Positions 51,363 through 61,775 of a stretch of 64,000 nucleotides of DNA are shown here, one piece after another. Numbering within the stretch: position 1 is the first letter of the stretch; every line of letters begins with the position of its first letter. The stretch comes from Siphonodentalium dalli (lineage: Eukaryota; Mollusca; Scaphopoda; Gadilida; Siphonodentaliidae). The notes beneath the pieces are model-generated. The model did no database searches. It saw only the letters and a list, made by a program, of their open reading frames with translations, and had not been told where the DNA came from. A program made the translations under genes and the position numbers. The stretch spans positions 38,292,106-38,356,105 of the forward strand of contig CP136063.1 in NCBI GenBank assembly GCA_032622095.1. The letters are read 5' to 3'.

Positions 51363-52994
51363 GATTTTGATCTGATGAACCTGATTTGATCGATATGTAC
51401 AATGATTACAATCGGTGTTGTTTTATACTAGTTTGTACATGATTTTGATCTGATGAACCTGATTTGACCGATATGTACAATCATTACAATCGGTGTTGTT
51501 TTATAATAGTTTTCACATGATTTTGATCTGATGAACCTGATTTGACCGATATGTACAATGATTACAATCGGTGTTATTTTATAATAGTTTTCACATGATT
51601 TTGATCTGATGAACCTGATTTGACCGATATGTACAATGATTACAATCGGTGTTATTTTATAATAGTTTTCACATGATTTTGATCTGATGAACCTGATTTG
51701 ACCGATATGTACAATGATTACAATCGGTGTTGTTTTATATAGTTTGTACATGATTTTGATCTGATGAACCTGATTTGATCGATATGTACAATGATTACAA
51801 TCGGTGTTGTTTTATATAGTTTGTACATGATTTTGATCTGATGAACCTGATTTGACCGATATGTACAATGATTACAATCGGTGTTGTTTTATATAGTTTG
51901 TACATGATTTTGATCTGATGAACCTGATTTGACCGATATGTACAATGATTACAATCGGTGTTGTTTTATATAGTTTGTACATGATTTTGATATGATGCAC
52001 CTGATTTGACCGATATGTACAATGATTACAATCAGTGTTGTTTTATATAGTTTGTACATGATTTTGATATGATGCACCTGATTTGACCGATATGTACAAT
52101 GATTACAATCAGTGTTGTTTTATATAGTTTGTATATGATTTTGATATGATGCACCTGATTTGACCGATATGTACAATCATTACAATTGGTGTTGTTTTAT
52201 ACTAGTTTGTATATGATTTTGATATGATGAACCTGATTTGACCGATATGTACAATGATTACAATCAGTGTTGTTTTATACTAGTTTGTACATGATTTTGA
52301 TCTGATGAACCTGATTTGACCGATATGTACAATGATTACAATCGGTGTTGCGTTATATAGTTTGTACATGATTTTGATCTGATGAACCTGATTTGACCGA
52401 TATGTACAATGATTACAATCGGTGTTGTTTTATATAGTTTGTATATGATTTTGATATGATGAACCTGATTTGACCGATATGTACAATGATTACAATCGGT
52501 GTTGTTTTATATAGTTTGTACATGATTTTGATCTGATGAACCTGATTTGACCGATATGTACAATGATTACAATCGGTGTTGTTTTATATAGTTTGTACAT
52601 GATTTTGATCTGATGAACCTGATTTGACCGATATGTACAATGATTACAATCGGTGTTGTTTAATATAGTTTGTACATGATTTTGATCTGATGAACCTGAT
52701 TTGATCGATATGTACAATGATTACAATCGGTGTTGTTTTATACAGTTTGTATATGATTTTGATCTGATGAACCTGATTTGACCGATATGTACAATGATTA
52801 CAATCGGTGTTATTTTATATAGTTTGTACATGATTTTGATCTGATGAACCTGATTTGACCGATATGTACAATGATTACAATCGGTGTTGTTTTATATAGT
52901 TTGTACATGATTTTGATATGATGCACCTTATTTGACCGATATGTACAATGATTACAATCGGTGTTGTTTTATAACAGTTTTCACATGATTTTGT

Positions 52995-53660
52995 CCGCAA
53001 TCCATTTATAGAGTTATGGCCCTTAAACTGGCTTCTTACATTTATCGACATTTGCAGGAACGCTTTGAGACAGCGGAACGGGACAAATGTTATGATGTAG
53101 AGCAACTTAAACGTAATTCAGTTCTACAAAATGGACGTTGTCCGATTATTACCCGGGGAGTGTGGAACGGGTGTTCAAAGTCGTAAAATATAAATTCTCT
53201 CCGATTGCGACCAAACTTACATGTCATATTCTCCATTTTACCCCTATAACGATGCCGTGTAAATCGGACGAAAATTGACAGATTTACGGCCCCTGAATGT
53301 CCAAAATAATAAATTTCTCTCCCTAATGGAGGAAAATGGCTGTTGGAGGAGCTGGAGCGCAAGAGAGGGTGAGACCAGTCCCCGGAAGGTGGCGAAACCA
53401 GGCCGGGGTTGTGAGACCAGACCGGATGGTGAGACCAGGCAGACCGGTGGCGGATGTAAACGGCAGATTTAGCAAAACAAAAAACAAAAAAACTAGTCCA
53501 GCGCTGTAATTCTTTTTATTGCATGCTCCGAATGAGAAGAGTGATGCGGACCCGAATATACCACTTGTTAGTTTTTAGTCCGGACCGTTACCGACCTACG
53601 ACCGGGACAAAAAATTATCTATTTATAGCATCAAATCTAAACAGGCTAATTATTGAGCAA
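52995..53660. other. Right flank of the satellite, gene-free
   Basis: The array stops abruptly after TTTTCACATGATTTTG. Within 15 bp comes GAGTTATGGCCCTT (53008-53022), the inverse of the AAGGGCCATAACTC word of the ~161-bp repeat class. At 53365-53460 there is a short GC-rich repeat of GTGAGACCAG and GACCGG words. Frames at 53090-53362 and 53275-53472 are not recognised. Confidence 0.5.
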
Positions 53661-54295
53661 GATTGATACGGTACCAGATACGGCGGTATCCAGTAGTTAC
53701 AATTCCAAAGTTTGACCACTCTAATATCAAAGCAAACTGTCCCAAAGCGACCTCGCTTCAGGTGGGTTCAAACTTTTGACAAATTCCAACGAAAATCAAA
53801 GGGGAGAAATTTTTCAAAAAATCAGACATCAAGATAAAAAAAAATTGATAAGTGGATGTGATAGCTAATGATCAGGCGCAACTTAGTCATGTCTGCATCA
53901 ATCGCCCTAAAGCCGAAGGTTTACTCTTGGCAAGGCTTTATAATCTAAATGAGAATAGTTAAGTGCTGTATCACTAACATATGTTTCCCGCCAAATCGAA
54001 ACGGACTAACGAAAGAGCGAGCTAACGCAGGACCAGGTATTTTGATATACCGTAGATAATTTCCCAAACTTTGAGCGTTCTACTATATACGTAACCTGCC
54101 CAACAGAGAGCTCGCATTCGGGTGGGGCCAAATATGTAAATTTCACCGAAAACGAAAGGTGAAAAATACTCCAAAAATCAAACATGGGGACATAACGTTT
54201 TTGATGAGTGGATGTTATTAGGAGTATGAACGCGCAACTTGAGTGCGATTTCCTGAGTTTTGGAGCGAACGGTTTACTCATGGCGACGCTATAAT
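53660..54295 (+). repeat. Diverged tandem duplication, ~355-bp step
   Basis: Two units share the order GGTACCAG or GACCAGG, CCAAA(G/C)TTTGA, GCGACCTCGCTTCAGGTGGG versus GAGCTCGCATTCGGGTGGGG, AAAATC...AACATGGGGACAT-type sequence, ATAAGTGGATG versus TGAGTGGATG, GCGCAACTT and GGTTTACTC. Overall identity is moderate. The minus-strand frame 54006-54281 lies in the second unit and is not supported by the first. Confidence 0.65.
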
Positions 54296-55614
54296 TATAT
54301 CGTAAAACGTACGTACCACTAACTTAATCGTATCTTGTATGTGATCATGGAACAATATTTACCGTTTATATCAATTGTCTTGTCTACATTGTGATACACA
54401 TTACAATGTCTGTAATTTGGTAGATGTGTCTATATTCTCGGTACGTGTACAGACATACCTAATGCTATTGAATTATTGAAGCAGTCTCATAGTTCAGAAA
54501 TATAGGGGCAATCACGTGCTACTATTTAGTCACGTAAATTGAATTTTCCATAGATGACTTTAAACATTAACTGGAAAAAGTACTTGTGCATGAGTACCAG
54601 AGAAACACAATACCGGAGACTTTGGTCAACTACGGATGACAGTGAAAACAAACAGGTGTACACCATAAAAATCAAAACATAAAAGTAGCATCAACGCGAG
54701 AAATAGGAAGAGAGAAGAAGAAATACATGTAGAGAGTGGTGAAACGCAATACAAGTAAAACGAGAATCATTACAAACTTTTAATTATATGGAAGTATACG
54801 AATTTCCCACCGGGAATTCGAAAAGCCGCTAGTTGAAGTTATAATTGTATCTGTTTATTTGCGAGGAAATGCATGTGATTTATTCTACAATTTGGTAGAT
54901 AGACAATTTTTTGTTAAAATGTGATTCCGTCACGTTTTTATGTGTGTGATTCCATTACGGCTTAACACCGTATTATATAGTAAAATACCACATAATGGCA
55001 ATGTTTTATGGCAAGGAAATGATAAATGTTAGTTAAAATATAGCTCAAATTTTATTATAAACCCTCCAGTGCGATTTGCGAATAACTTCGTTGACGAAAT
55101 CCGTGACGGACTTTGTCGTGCTCTCCTGAGTTACTGTTGTAAAATTATTCAAAACAACCAATATGGTATTTGAGAGGAATATGCACGCTATGTCACTACA
55201 CCTCCCTTTTGGTGTATCCTTTTGGTTTTCTGTTGAAATTATAGTCACCAAATATTGTGCAAAACGCACTCGTTTGTTATCTCGATTGCAAAAATCTGAG
55301 AAAATCTTTTTCATGATATTGAAAATTATACAACGAACGAAAAAATGTGTTGCATAACAAAGTATTGACGTTAAAATTCTAAAACGTTTAGGGCACAGTT
55401 TACGAGGAATTCATGATAATAAAAATAAGTAATAAATTTAGTCAAATAGGTAAATTCACAGTCAACATCTCAGTTGCAGGCGCAATTTAAACCTACACAG
55501 TTAGAAATAACAAGCCGTATAGGTACTGAGGTAGTGCCAATATGTCTGTTAGTACCTGACCAACAGGTATCAAGAAGAATTTGGTTCTATATATTGATAT
55601 AATACCGCATCATG
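54296..55614. other. Gene-free sequence
   Basis: An open minus-strand frame of 89 codons (55045-55314) has mixed composition but no motif I recognise. No repeat was identified. Confidence 0.4.
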
Positions 55615-55766
55615 TTGGTACTAGCCACTCTCGGAACCAAAAAGTTACCCACGTGATGCCACGACGTGATAATTAATTTGGCACTAGCCGATCTCGGAAC
55701 CCAGGTGTTACCCACGTGATGGCATCACGTGCTCTAATTCATTTGGTACTAGCCGACCTCGATAAA
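55615..55766 (+). promoter_or_regulatory. ~65-bp tandem repeat with CACGTG boxes
   Basis: TTGGTACTAGCC-type sequence followed by CTCGGAACC and GTTACCCACGTGATG is repeated two and a half times up to the ATG at 55767. CACGTG stands at 55650-55655, 55713-55718 and 55726-55731, and a GACGTG near 55664. CACGTG is the canonical E-box for bHLH-ZIP factors such as USF or MYC/MAX. The regulatory role is inferred from this arrangement directly upstream of a good-context ATG. Confidence 0.45.
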
Positions 55767-55948
55767 ATGGCGGCGTCCAGCGACTTCAAGTTGAGGCGAT
55801 TGAGTTTTTTTGCAGTATATAAACATGGACGAAGAGACAAACAAAATCAGGCTTAGACATGTTATGTTGGCATCGGACCCGGCTTACATGCTGTAGCGTA
55901 TGCCAGTTTAGGTACGTTGTTCGCTCGCTGGGTGGAGTTAAGATTAGG
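55767..55948 (+). pseudogene. Probable broken first exon, unrecognised membrane-like protein
   Basis: From ATG 55767 (context AAAATGG) the frame reads MAASSDFKLRRLSFFAVYKH, GRRDKQNQA, an in-frame TAG at 55854-55856, then YVGIGPGLHAVAYASLG and TLFARWVELRLGK before TAA. The part after the TAG is strikingly protein-like (a Gly/Ala-rich hydrophobic helix followed by RW.E.R). A possible donor, GAAGTAACT, stands at the end. Either this is a pseudogene with one nonsense change, or exon 1 ends before the TAG. A frame at 55981-56181 (reading IGPNWLLNNLEYCQHCMEYG and later LKKAEIFGELRQTK) could be a following exon in another phase. I do not recognise the family. Confidence 0.3.
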
Positions 55949-56181
55949 GAAGTAACTTCTCTGAGATTCTTCAACATATTTTGGTATGTGAAATTGGACC
56001 TAACTGGCTCCTCAATAACCTGGAATATTGTCAGCACTGTATGGAGTATGGTTGTACATGGACGGGACAAGATGATATAATCTATATAACGGGCGCTAAC
56101 ATTATTGATATTCTCCTCTGCAGTCTGAAGAAAGCAGAAATTTTCGGTGAACTGAGGCAGACCAAATTCAGAAGTCATTGA

Positions 56182-56636
56182 GTGCAGTGGGGTTACATTT
56201 TACATGCACAACATTATTGTGAATTACAAAAGACAGATACTTAAGTTTCACAACATTATAAACCGCCCAATTTACTCACAAGAGTCAACCACTGGTGACT
56301 ATGACTACCAGACATCCAATTCTGTATAAACTAGTCGGAGTTATGACGTCACAGATCAGTCATAACCCATGAGTCAGTAACAAGTTTGATGATACAAGTA
56401 CCTGTGCAAAGGACGATGGATCATGTTCTTCAATTTTCATCGAAACTTGATTTGAGAACCATGTCGCCATGACATGTCGCCCAGTTACGGAGTCAGCTAT
56501 TCTTTTGACCGAAATGCCTGTGATGGTGTGATATTGTTCTGATATATTTATGGAATGGTGGATAATCTCGGAGATACGGATCCAATTCTGGGACACACGT
56601 TATAACTGAATCAATCGCAAGCTTTTAGTAACGTAC
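56182..56636. other. Gene-free sequence
   Basis: No feature was recognised. The minus-strand frame 56360-56596 has no known motif. Confidence 0.4.
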
Positions 56637-57684
56637 TACAGCTATGCTCTAATTAATCACCCCCCCCCCCCTTAACAAGGTTGTAGGGCGTTAATGACAC
56701 CGGTTATACCATACCGCCGTTTAACCATGGTCAAGTGGTTGATATGTGGCAACCGCAAATAATATATATATACAGTCTTATTAATATTATTTTGCGACCA
56801 CTGTACTCCGCACTAATTTGTCACATGGCCACCTTGTAAACACCCAGTCCAGCTTTTCATCAGCGCCATTCACAATACTAACTATACACAAAACAATATT
56901 TCAATTAATAATTTGTTTACGGTTAAATTAACATTCAAAGTTGGTCACTAACCGACATTCGCAACTACCAAGGCAGCGATAAGCCATGCCAGAAATATAC
57001 AATATGTGGTGGTTATAATACTGACTTTAAAACGGTTCAAATGTCGTCCACGGTAGGATTAATCAATGTTAATAGTATCAACAACGTGGTAATATCGGTG
57101 GCCAATGTCGTTAAAGATGGATTATCTCATTAAATAACAAATTTTAAATAGTTGCGTGGGTATAAAATAATAGATATGAACTGAAGACCTATGTCCGGAA
57201 AAGCTTCTATCAATTATTATTGATTTTATTTCGAATATTAAATCGGGCCCGTTTATGTTACTATTTTTAGAACCGACGATTCGGATGAGACCGTATTGCG
57301 ATATAGAGCACTGGGCTGTTCCTATGGCTACGCAACGAATGTCAAATGTCACAGATTGGTTGTTTGTATTGTTTTGTTCCACAGATATAAGCGATAATGA
57401 GTATAATTAACGTTTGTATTTAACGTTAGTATTTAATTTGTGACAAAATTGCACAATATAATTTCTGGTCTCTGTTAACAGTAACCACTATTGTTTGTTA
57501 GCTGAACAAACACACCTTTTTAGAACAGAAAATATTCGAAATAAAATTAATATTAATCGATAAAAGCATTTCCGGACAGGAGTCTTCGATTCAAATCTAA
57601 TATTTTATACCCCGGTAACTAAATAAGACATGTTTACAAAGAGATAATCCACCTTTAAGGGGACAATTAGAGCTTAGCTGTATA
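56637..57684. mobile_element. TA-flanked element with mariner-like ends, carrying a nested MITE
   Basis: The left end TACAGCTATGCTCTAATTAA and the right end, inverted, TACAGCTAAGCTCTAATTGT resemble the TACAGTAATGCTCTAATTAA ends of the palindromic MITE family. Next to the left end is a run of C residues, and both ends then read CCCTTAA. The interior is non-coding. A family-B MITE sits inside, near the right end, at a TTAA. Confidence 0.65.
57111..57658 (-). mobile_element. TTAA-flanked foldback MITE, family B, copy 2 (nested)
   Basis: TTAAAGATGGATTATCTC and GAGATAATCCACCTTTAA are the ends, with TTAA on both sides. It lies in the opposite orientation to the copy at 21321-21827 and shares the 86-codon frame (minus strand 57122-57382), which again lacks ATG. 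It is about 41 bp longer, owing to small insertions such as a second GTTAGTATTTAA-type stretch near 57420. Confidence 0.85.
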
Positions 57685-58189
57685 CATACGTGAACATGTA
57701 GACCATTCCAATGTCCAGATGCTTCATGTTTTTATCAAGACATGTCTGGCTACTAGTATCATTCTGAGCGATTCGGCCATTTCCACTTTGCTAGGAAATA
57801 ACCTCATCCATAACTCGAAACCATATTTGCGAAATTCTACATTATATGGCTCTGGTGATCAGGCAATGACATTGACTTGTTGACGCATAGATGCGAATGG
57901 AGAATAATTTATTAACTATGGCTGTTACCAAACTGTATCATATATTAAATACATTAAACTCTCTTTGTGTTACATGTATCTTAGTATTTGTTCATTTACT
58001 GATACAGCACATTGGAAGTGTACGATAAGCAAAACACTGAACACCGTGGCAATTTTTTTGGGGGAGTGATAATAATTCTGGTATCCCATTCAACATCTCC
58101 TTTTAGCGAGGACTAATGAGCGCTGTAGCTATATTTTGCAAACAACAGTTTTAATTAACCAAAGTTAATGGTCTCCCCATTTTTGAGTA

Positions 58190-58770
58190 TTTTGCTTATC
58201 GCACACTATTTACAAAGGTTTGGGAGTTATCGCAAAGATTTGCTCCCCTGGCTGTGAATGACCGATCGGTCTATTTTAGCCCGACCAGGAATTTATAGAT
58301 TGATAGGTTGTTCACTCAGACCTGTTTAAGATGTCTGATTTATAATGTTCACAGAAGCCCATTATCAGGAAAAAGCCTTTGCGACAAATCTCAGATAACT
58401 TTGCAGTAAATCGCAAAATATAATCGACCAGTACATAGTCTGAGAGTTATCGTAAAGATGTTTGAGATTGATTGTAAAGGTTTTTGTGTTATCGCAAAGG
58501 TGTTTGTGATTTTTCGCAAAGGTATGCTCCCTCGTCACTCATGCATCTGGCTGTGAATGACTGATCGGTCTATTTTAGTCCGACCGGGCATAGATTGATA
58601 GGTTGTTCACTCAGACCTGTTTAAGATGTCTGATTTATAATATTCACAGAAGCCCATTAGCGCCAAAAAACCTTTGCGACAAATCTCAAACATCTTTGCG
58701 ATAAATCAATAAATTTATTCACACAGTAGTAGTCTGAGATTTATCGTAAATATGTTTGAGATTTATCGTA
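58190..58770 (+). repeat. Tandem duplication, ~300-bp step
   Basis: CTGGCTGTGAATGAC, GATCGGTCTATTTTAG, ATTGATAGGTTGTTCACTCA, GACCTGTTTAAGATGTCTGA and CACAGAAGCCCATTA occur twice in the same order, about 300 bp apart. Each copy is preceded and followed by multiple TTATCGCAAAG/CTTTGCGATAA words in both orientations, so each unit can fold. Confidence 0.8.
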
Positions 58771-60116
58771 ATGCTTCGCGTCGTCCTACAATCAGTTTCT
58801 TAGTGGTCAAATTCTACTATACACGCCTCTGCGCGGTGTATTTATTTCTTAATTGTATGTCATGTTGCGTTTGATAATTGATTATACCCTGTTCTTGAGT
58901 CAATCTATAAATCATATTATAGTCTATGCTATTCTACTCTATTATATAAGCTATTTATTGTGTCATTGTTCTATAACGTCCTCCGCTACCGATGACCACT
59001 TTTATAAAGGTCGTTTTCTTTTAATGGGTAGGAATTTATATTCGTATATCATCCGATACATAACTTAACCGGATTTTCGATACATGTAACTCTAGCATGA
59101 TATTTTCTATCAGCCTTAAGCATCAAAGTTTATAATGTGTGCTTCCAACTACATGTTTTATTTCGATATCGGCGATTGACGCGGTTTAGAATTTACAATC
59201 TCAGACGTTTTCGCTTTCCATCGGGTGATACACGGTGTAGCGATGACACAAGTTTTTGAAAAAAATCAAGTGGCGATAAAATTTTCAATGTTTTTCAAAG
59301 CCAGAGACATCTACCATCATATAGAAAGCAAAAAAAAAAAATTCCTATGAATATTTTTTTTTTGCCAATTTTGTTTAATTCGGACTTCGAAAAAAAAATT
59401 CTGTCAACTCATTATGTCACCCAGAAGTTGCCAAATAATGTCTGTCGACACTGCTAATGTGCTTTCCACTCATAATTCAGTGTAGTAATATCTCTCCTAC
59501 ATTAGTCTGTTGGTCGTGGTGGTGTATTAAGGGACAAAAAGCTTGTAACATCAATTGTCTATTTTCAGTTACCGGTAGGATATGTGAAGATTGTATGTTA
59601 TATATTTGGTTTCCAGCAATAACACTAATAAATGTAGAATGATTGGTTGAAAACTTGTATATGCCTGAGAAATCATCAGCACATTTGGTTAAATTTAACC
59701 CGGAGGTTGATTGACATGAGACAACAACGAAGACAATCGCCAGGTATACAAGTAACAGATATTGGGCAAGACCTAGGGTTAATTTTTATTACAGAATACA
59801 AAACTATCCTGTAATGCAACTTCATGTGCCCAAGCATCAAGACTACAATAAATAAAACTGGCGTCGGATGAATACATATAAGGTGATCTTGAGAAGTTGA
59901 GTTGTACAGCACCGGTAGTATTAAAGGACATGATAGACTCCAGTTATTATCGATTAACCATTTTCACATGTACTAAATGGAAGTTCCCACTCAGTTATAA
60001 AAGTGCATTGGAATAGTCTATAAACATTTGGTGGGTTTTCAGGAAAAAATAAGGTGGGTTTTCAGGAAAAAATAAGCAGACGACAGATGCAAGTATAACA
60101 CAAATAAAAGTACATT
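58771..60116. other. Gene-free sequence
   Basis: It contains A-rich runs near 59330-59400 and a 23-bp tandem duplication at 60030-60075 (GGTGGGTTTTCAGGAAAAAA then TAA). No gene was recognised. Frames at 58853-59068, 59457-59642 and 59676-59912 show no known motif. Confidence 0.45.
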
Positions 60117-60203
60117 TTAGGGAAATGTTCAGATAATAAGTTCAACAATTACAACCTATCATTTGATTTGTTAAACTTGAATATTATCTGAGCATTCCCT
60201 TAG
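60117..60203. repeat. 87-bp hairpin element
   Basis: TTTAGGGAAATGTTCAGATA and AAGTTCAACAA on the left pair with TTGTTAAACTTGAATATTAT and CTGAGCATTCCCTTA on the right. Target duplication unclear. Confidence 0.6.
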
Positions 60204-60474
60204 GGGTCACTACTCATCAATGAGTATTTGCTAGAGTAGTTTTAAGAAAATACCACATACTTTCTTTTCATAAATGAAAATTGACTAACATTTGAGTTGA
60301 TGTGTATGTTGTACCTAAATCGTGGAATACATGTAGTACCTCAATCTTGGGCTTTCTTTTACCCGCAGATTTACATGAACATGCTCAAACAATGTAAACA
60401 GGAAGTTGTCTAACCTAAAGGGTTGCTCACAATATATTATGTTCTCTTGTGTGAGGAAAATGTTAATGTCTTTG

Positions 60475-60690
60475 GGAAGGATATGAGCAGAATGTCAACA
60501 GCATTGATTTTTGATGGACATCGGCATTAACTAAGTCATAACACGATTAAAATGCATACAAAAATAAAGTTATGTACTCCATAGCGAATTGGATTACCAA
60601 TTACATGGCATGAAAGTTATTGAACATTTGTTCATTTTTTTTGCATGAAAATAGGCTATCTATTCAGATGATTATTACATACAAAACAAG
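60475..60690 (+). repeat. Left member of a direct repeat flanking the 161-bp array
   Basis: CATAGCGAATTGGATTACCA, TTACATGGCATGAAAGTTA and GCATGAAAATAGGCTA are matched at 62140-62330 by CATAGCCAATTGGATTACCA, TAACATGGCACGTGAGTTA and GCACGAAAATAGACTA. The two members bracket the tandem array between them. Confidence 0.75.
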
Positions 60691-60799
60691 AGGTGGCATC
60701 AGAGATGCTGTGTCTCGTTTTCGGTGGCTTACCGCCGGTGGCTACCGCCAATTGGTGTGCATCAGTATCGGTAGACTAATTAATAGGTAAAATCGAAAA

Positions 60800-61775
60800 A
60801 TGACTAATTAAGGGCCTTAACTCCATCAAATTTTATCGGGCCAGGCTGGTTTTCGAACTCGTCCGAAATATTCTTGGCAAGTATGTCTATTCCAAATTTT
60901 AAACAAATCGGAGGACGTTTGTTGAAGTTATCGCGCTAACGAGCTAAAAAAATTAACGAAAAATGACCAATTAAGGCCCATAACTCTATAAAAATTTTAT
61001 CGGACCAGGCCGGTTTTCGAACTCGTCCGAGATATTCTTGGGAGACACCTATATACCAAATTTCAATCAAATCGGATAACGTTTGTTGAAGTTATCGCGC
61101 TAACAAGCTGAAAATTCGTGAAAAATGACTAATTAAGGGCCATAACTCTATCAAATTTTATCGGACCTGGCCGGTTTTCGAACTCGACCGAGATATTCTT
61201 GGGAGACACCTATATACCAAATTTCAATCAAATCGGATAACGTTTGTTGAAGTTATCGCGCTAACGAGCTGAAAATTCGTGAAAAATGACTAATTAAGGG
61301 CCATAACTCTATCAAATTTTATCGGACCAGGCCGGTTTTCGAACTCATCCGAGATATTCTTGGGAGACACCTATATACCAAATTTCAATCAAATCGGATA
61401 ACGTTTGTTGATGTTATCGCGCTAACGAGCTAAAAATTCGTGAAAAATGACTAAGTAAGGGCCATAACTCTATCAAATTTTATCGGACCAGGCCGGTTTT
61501 CGAACTCATCCGAGATATTCTTGGGAGACACCTATATACCAAATTTCAATCAAATCGGATAACGTTTGTTGAAGTTATCGCGCTAACGAGCTAAAAATTC
61601 GTGAAAAATGACTAATTAAGGGCCATAACTCTATCAAATTTTATCGGACCAGGCCGGTTTTCGAACTCATCCGAGATATTCTTGGGAGACACCTATATAC
61701 CAAAGTTCAATCAAATCGGATAACGTTTGTTGAAGTTATCGCGCTAACGAGCTGAAAATTCAAAGGGCCATAACT
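60800..61775 (+). repeat. Tandem array, exact 161-bp unit, about six copies
   Basis: Units share GGGCCATAACTCTATCAAAT, TTTTATCGGACCAGGCCGGT, TTTCGAACTCATCCGAGATA, TTCTTGGGAGACACCTATAT, CAATCAAATCGGATAACG and GTTATCGCGCTAACGAGCT. The CCATAACTC word stands at about 60979, 61140, 61301, 61462 and 61623, each 161 bp apart. The last step is shortened to 145 bp by a deletion. The TTTTCGAACTCGTCCGAGAT and TTATCGCGCTAACG words are shared with the 13.3-kb array. Confidence 0.92.

Larger units (their letters stand above)
31091..52994 (+). repeat. 22-kb satellite array, 77/78-bp monomer
   Basis: About 285 head-to-tail monomers run without any foreign insertion. The monomer has about 31% GC. Its first half is GTTGTTTTATATAGTTTGTA plus CATGATTTTGATCTGATG, and its second half is AACCTGATTTGACCGATATG plus TACAATGATTACAATCGGT. 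Both halves carry TGTACA followed by (A)TGATT, so the monomer itself looks like an old dimer of ~38-39 bp. The 78-bp form has TATAATAG, TATAACAG or TATACTAG in place of TATATAG. Variation is confined to a handful of two- or three-state sites (GACC/GATC/TTACC, CGGTG/CAGTG/CGATG, GAACC/GCACC/GATCC, GTACATG/TCACATG/GTATATG) that are reshuffled between monomers. Minus-strand frames of 60-107 codons appear only where successive 78-bp monomers keep phase, so they are repeat artefacts. Confidence 0.97.

Noticed and set aside
32518-52717. Many minus-strand reading frames of 60-107 codons with repeated IRSKSCTNYIK-like residues
   Set aside because: They arise from successive 78-bp (26-codon) monomers that keep phase and break whenever a 77-bp monomer intervenes. 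They have no independent start or end signals and lie within a satellite.
31091-52994. CRISPR-like array
   Set aside because: There are no unique spacers between short repeats. The whole 77-78-bp unit repeats, which defines a eukaryotic satellite.
55786-56178. 130-codon minus-strand frame
   Set aside because: It lies antisense to the more protein-like plus-strand exon, has no recognisable motif, and its ATG context is not distinctive.
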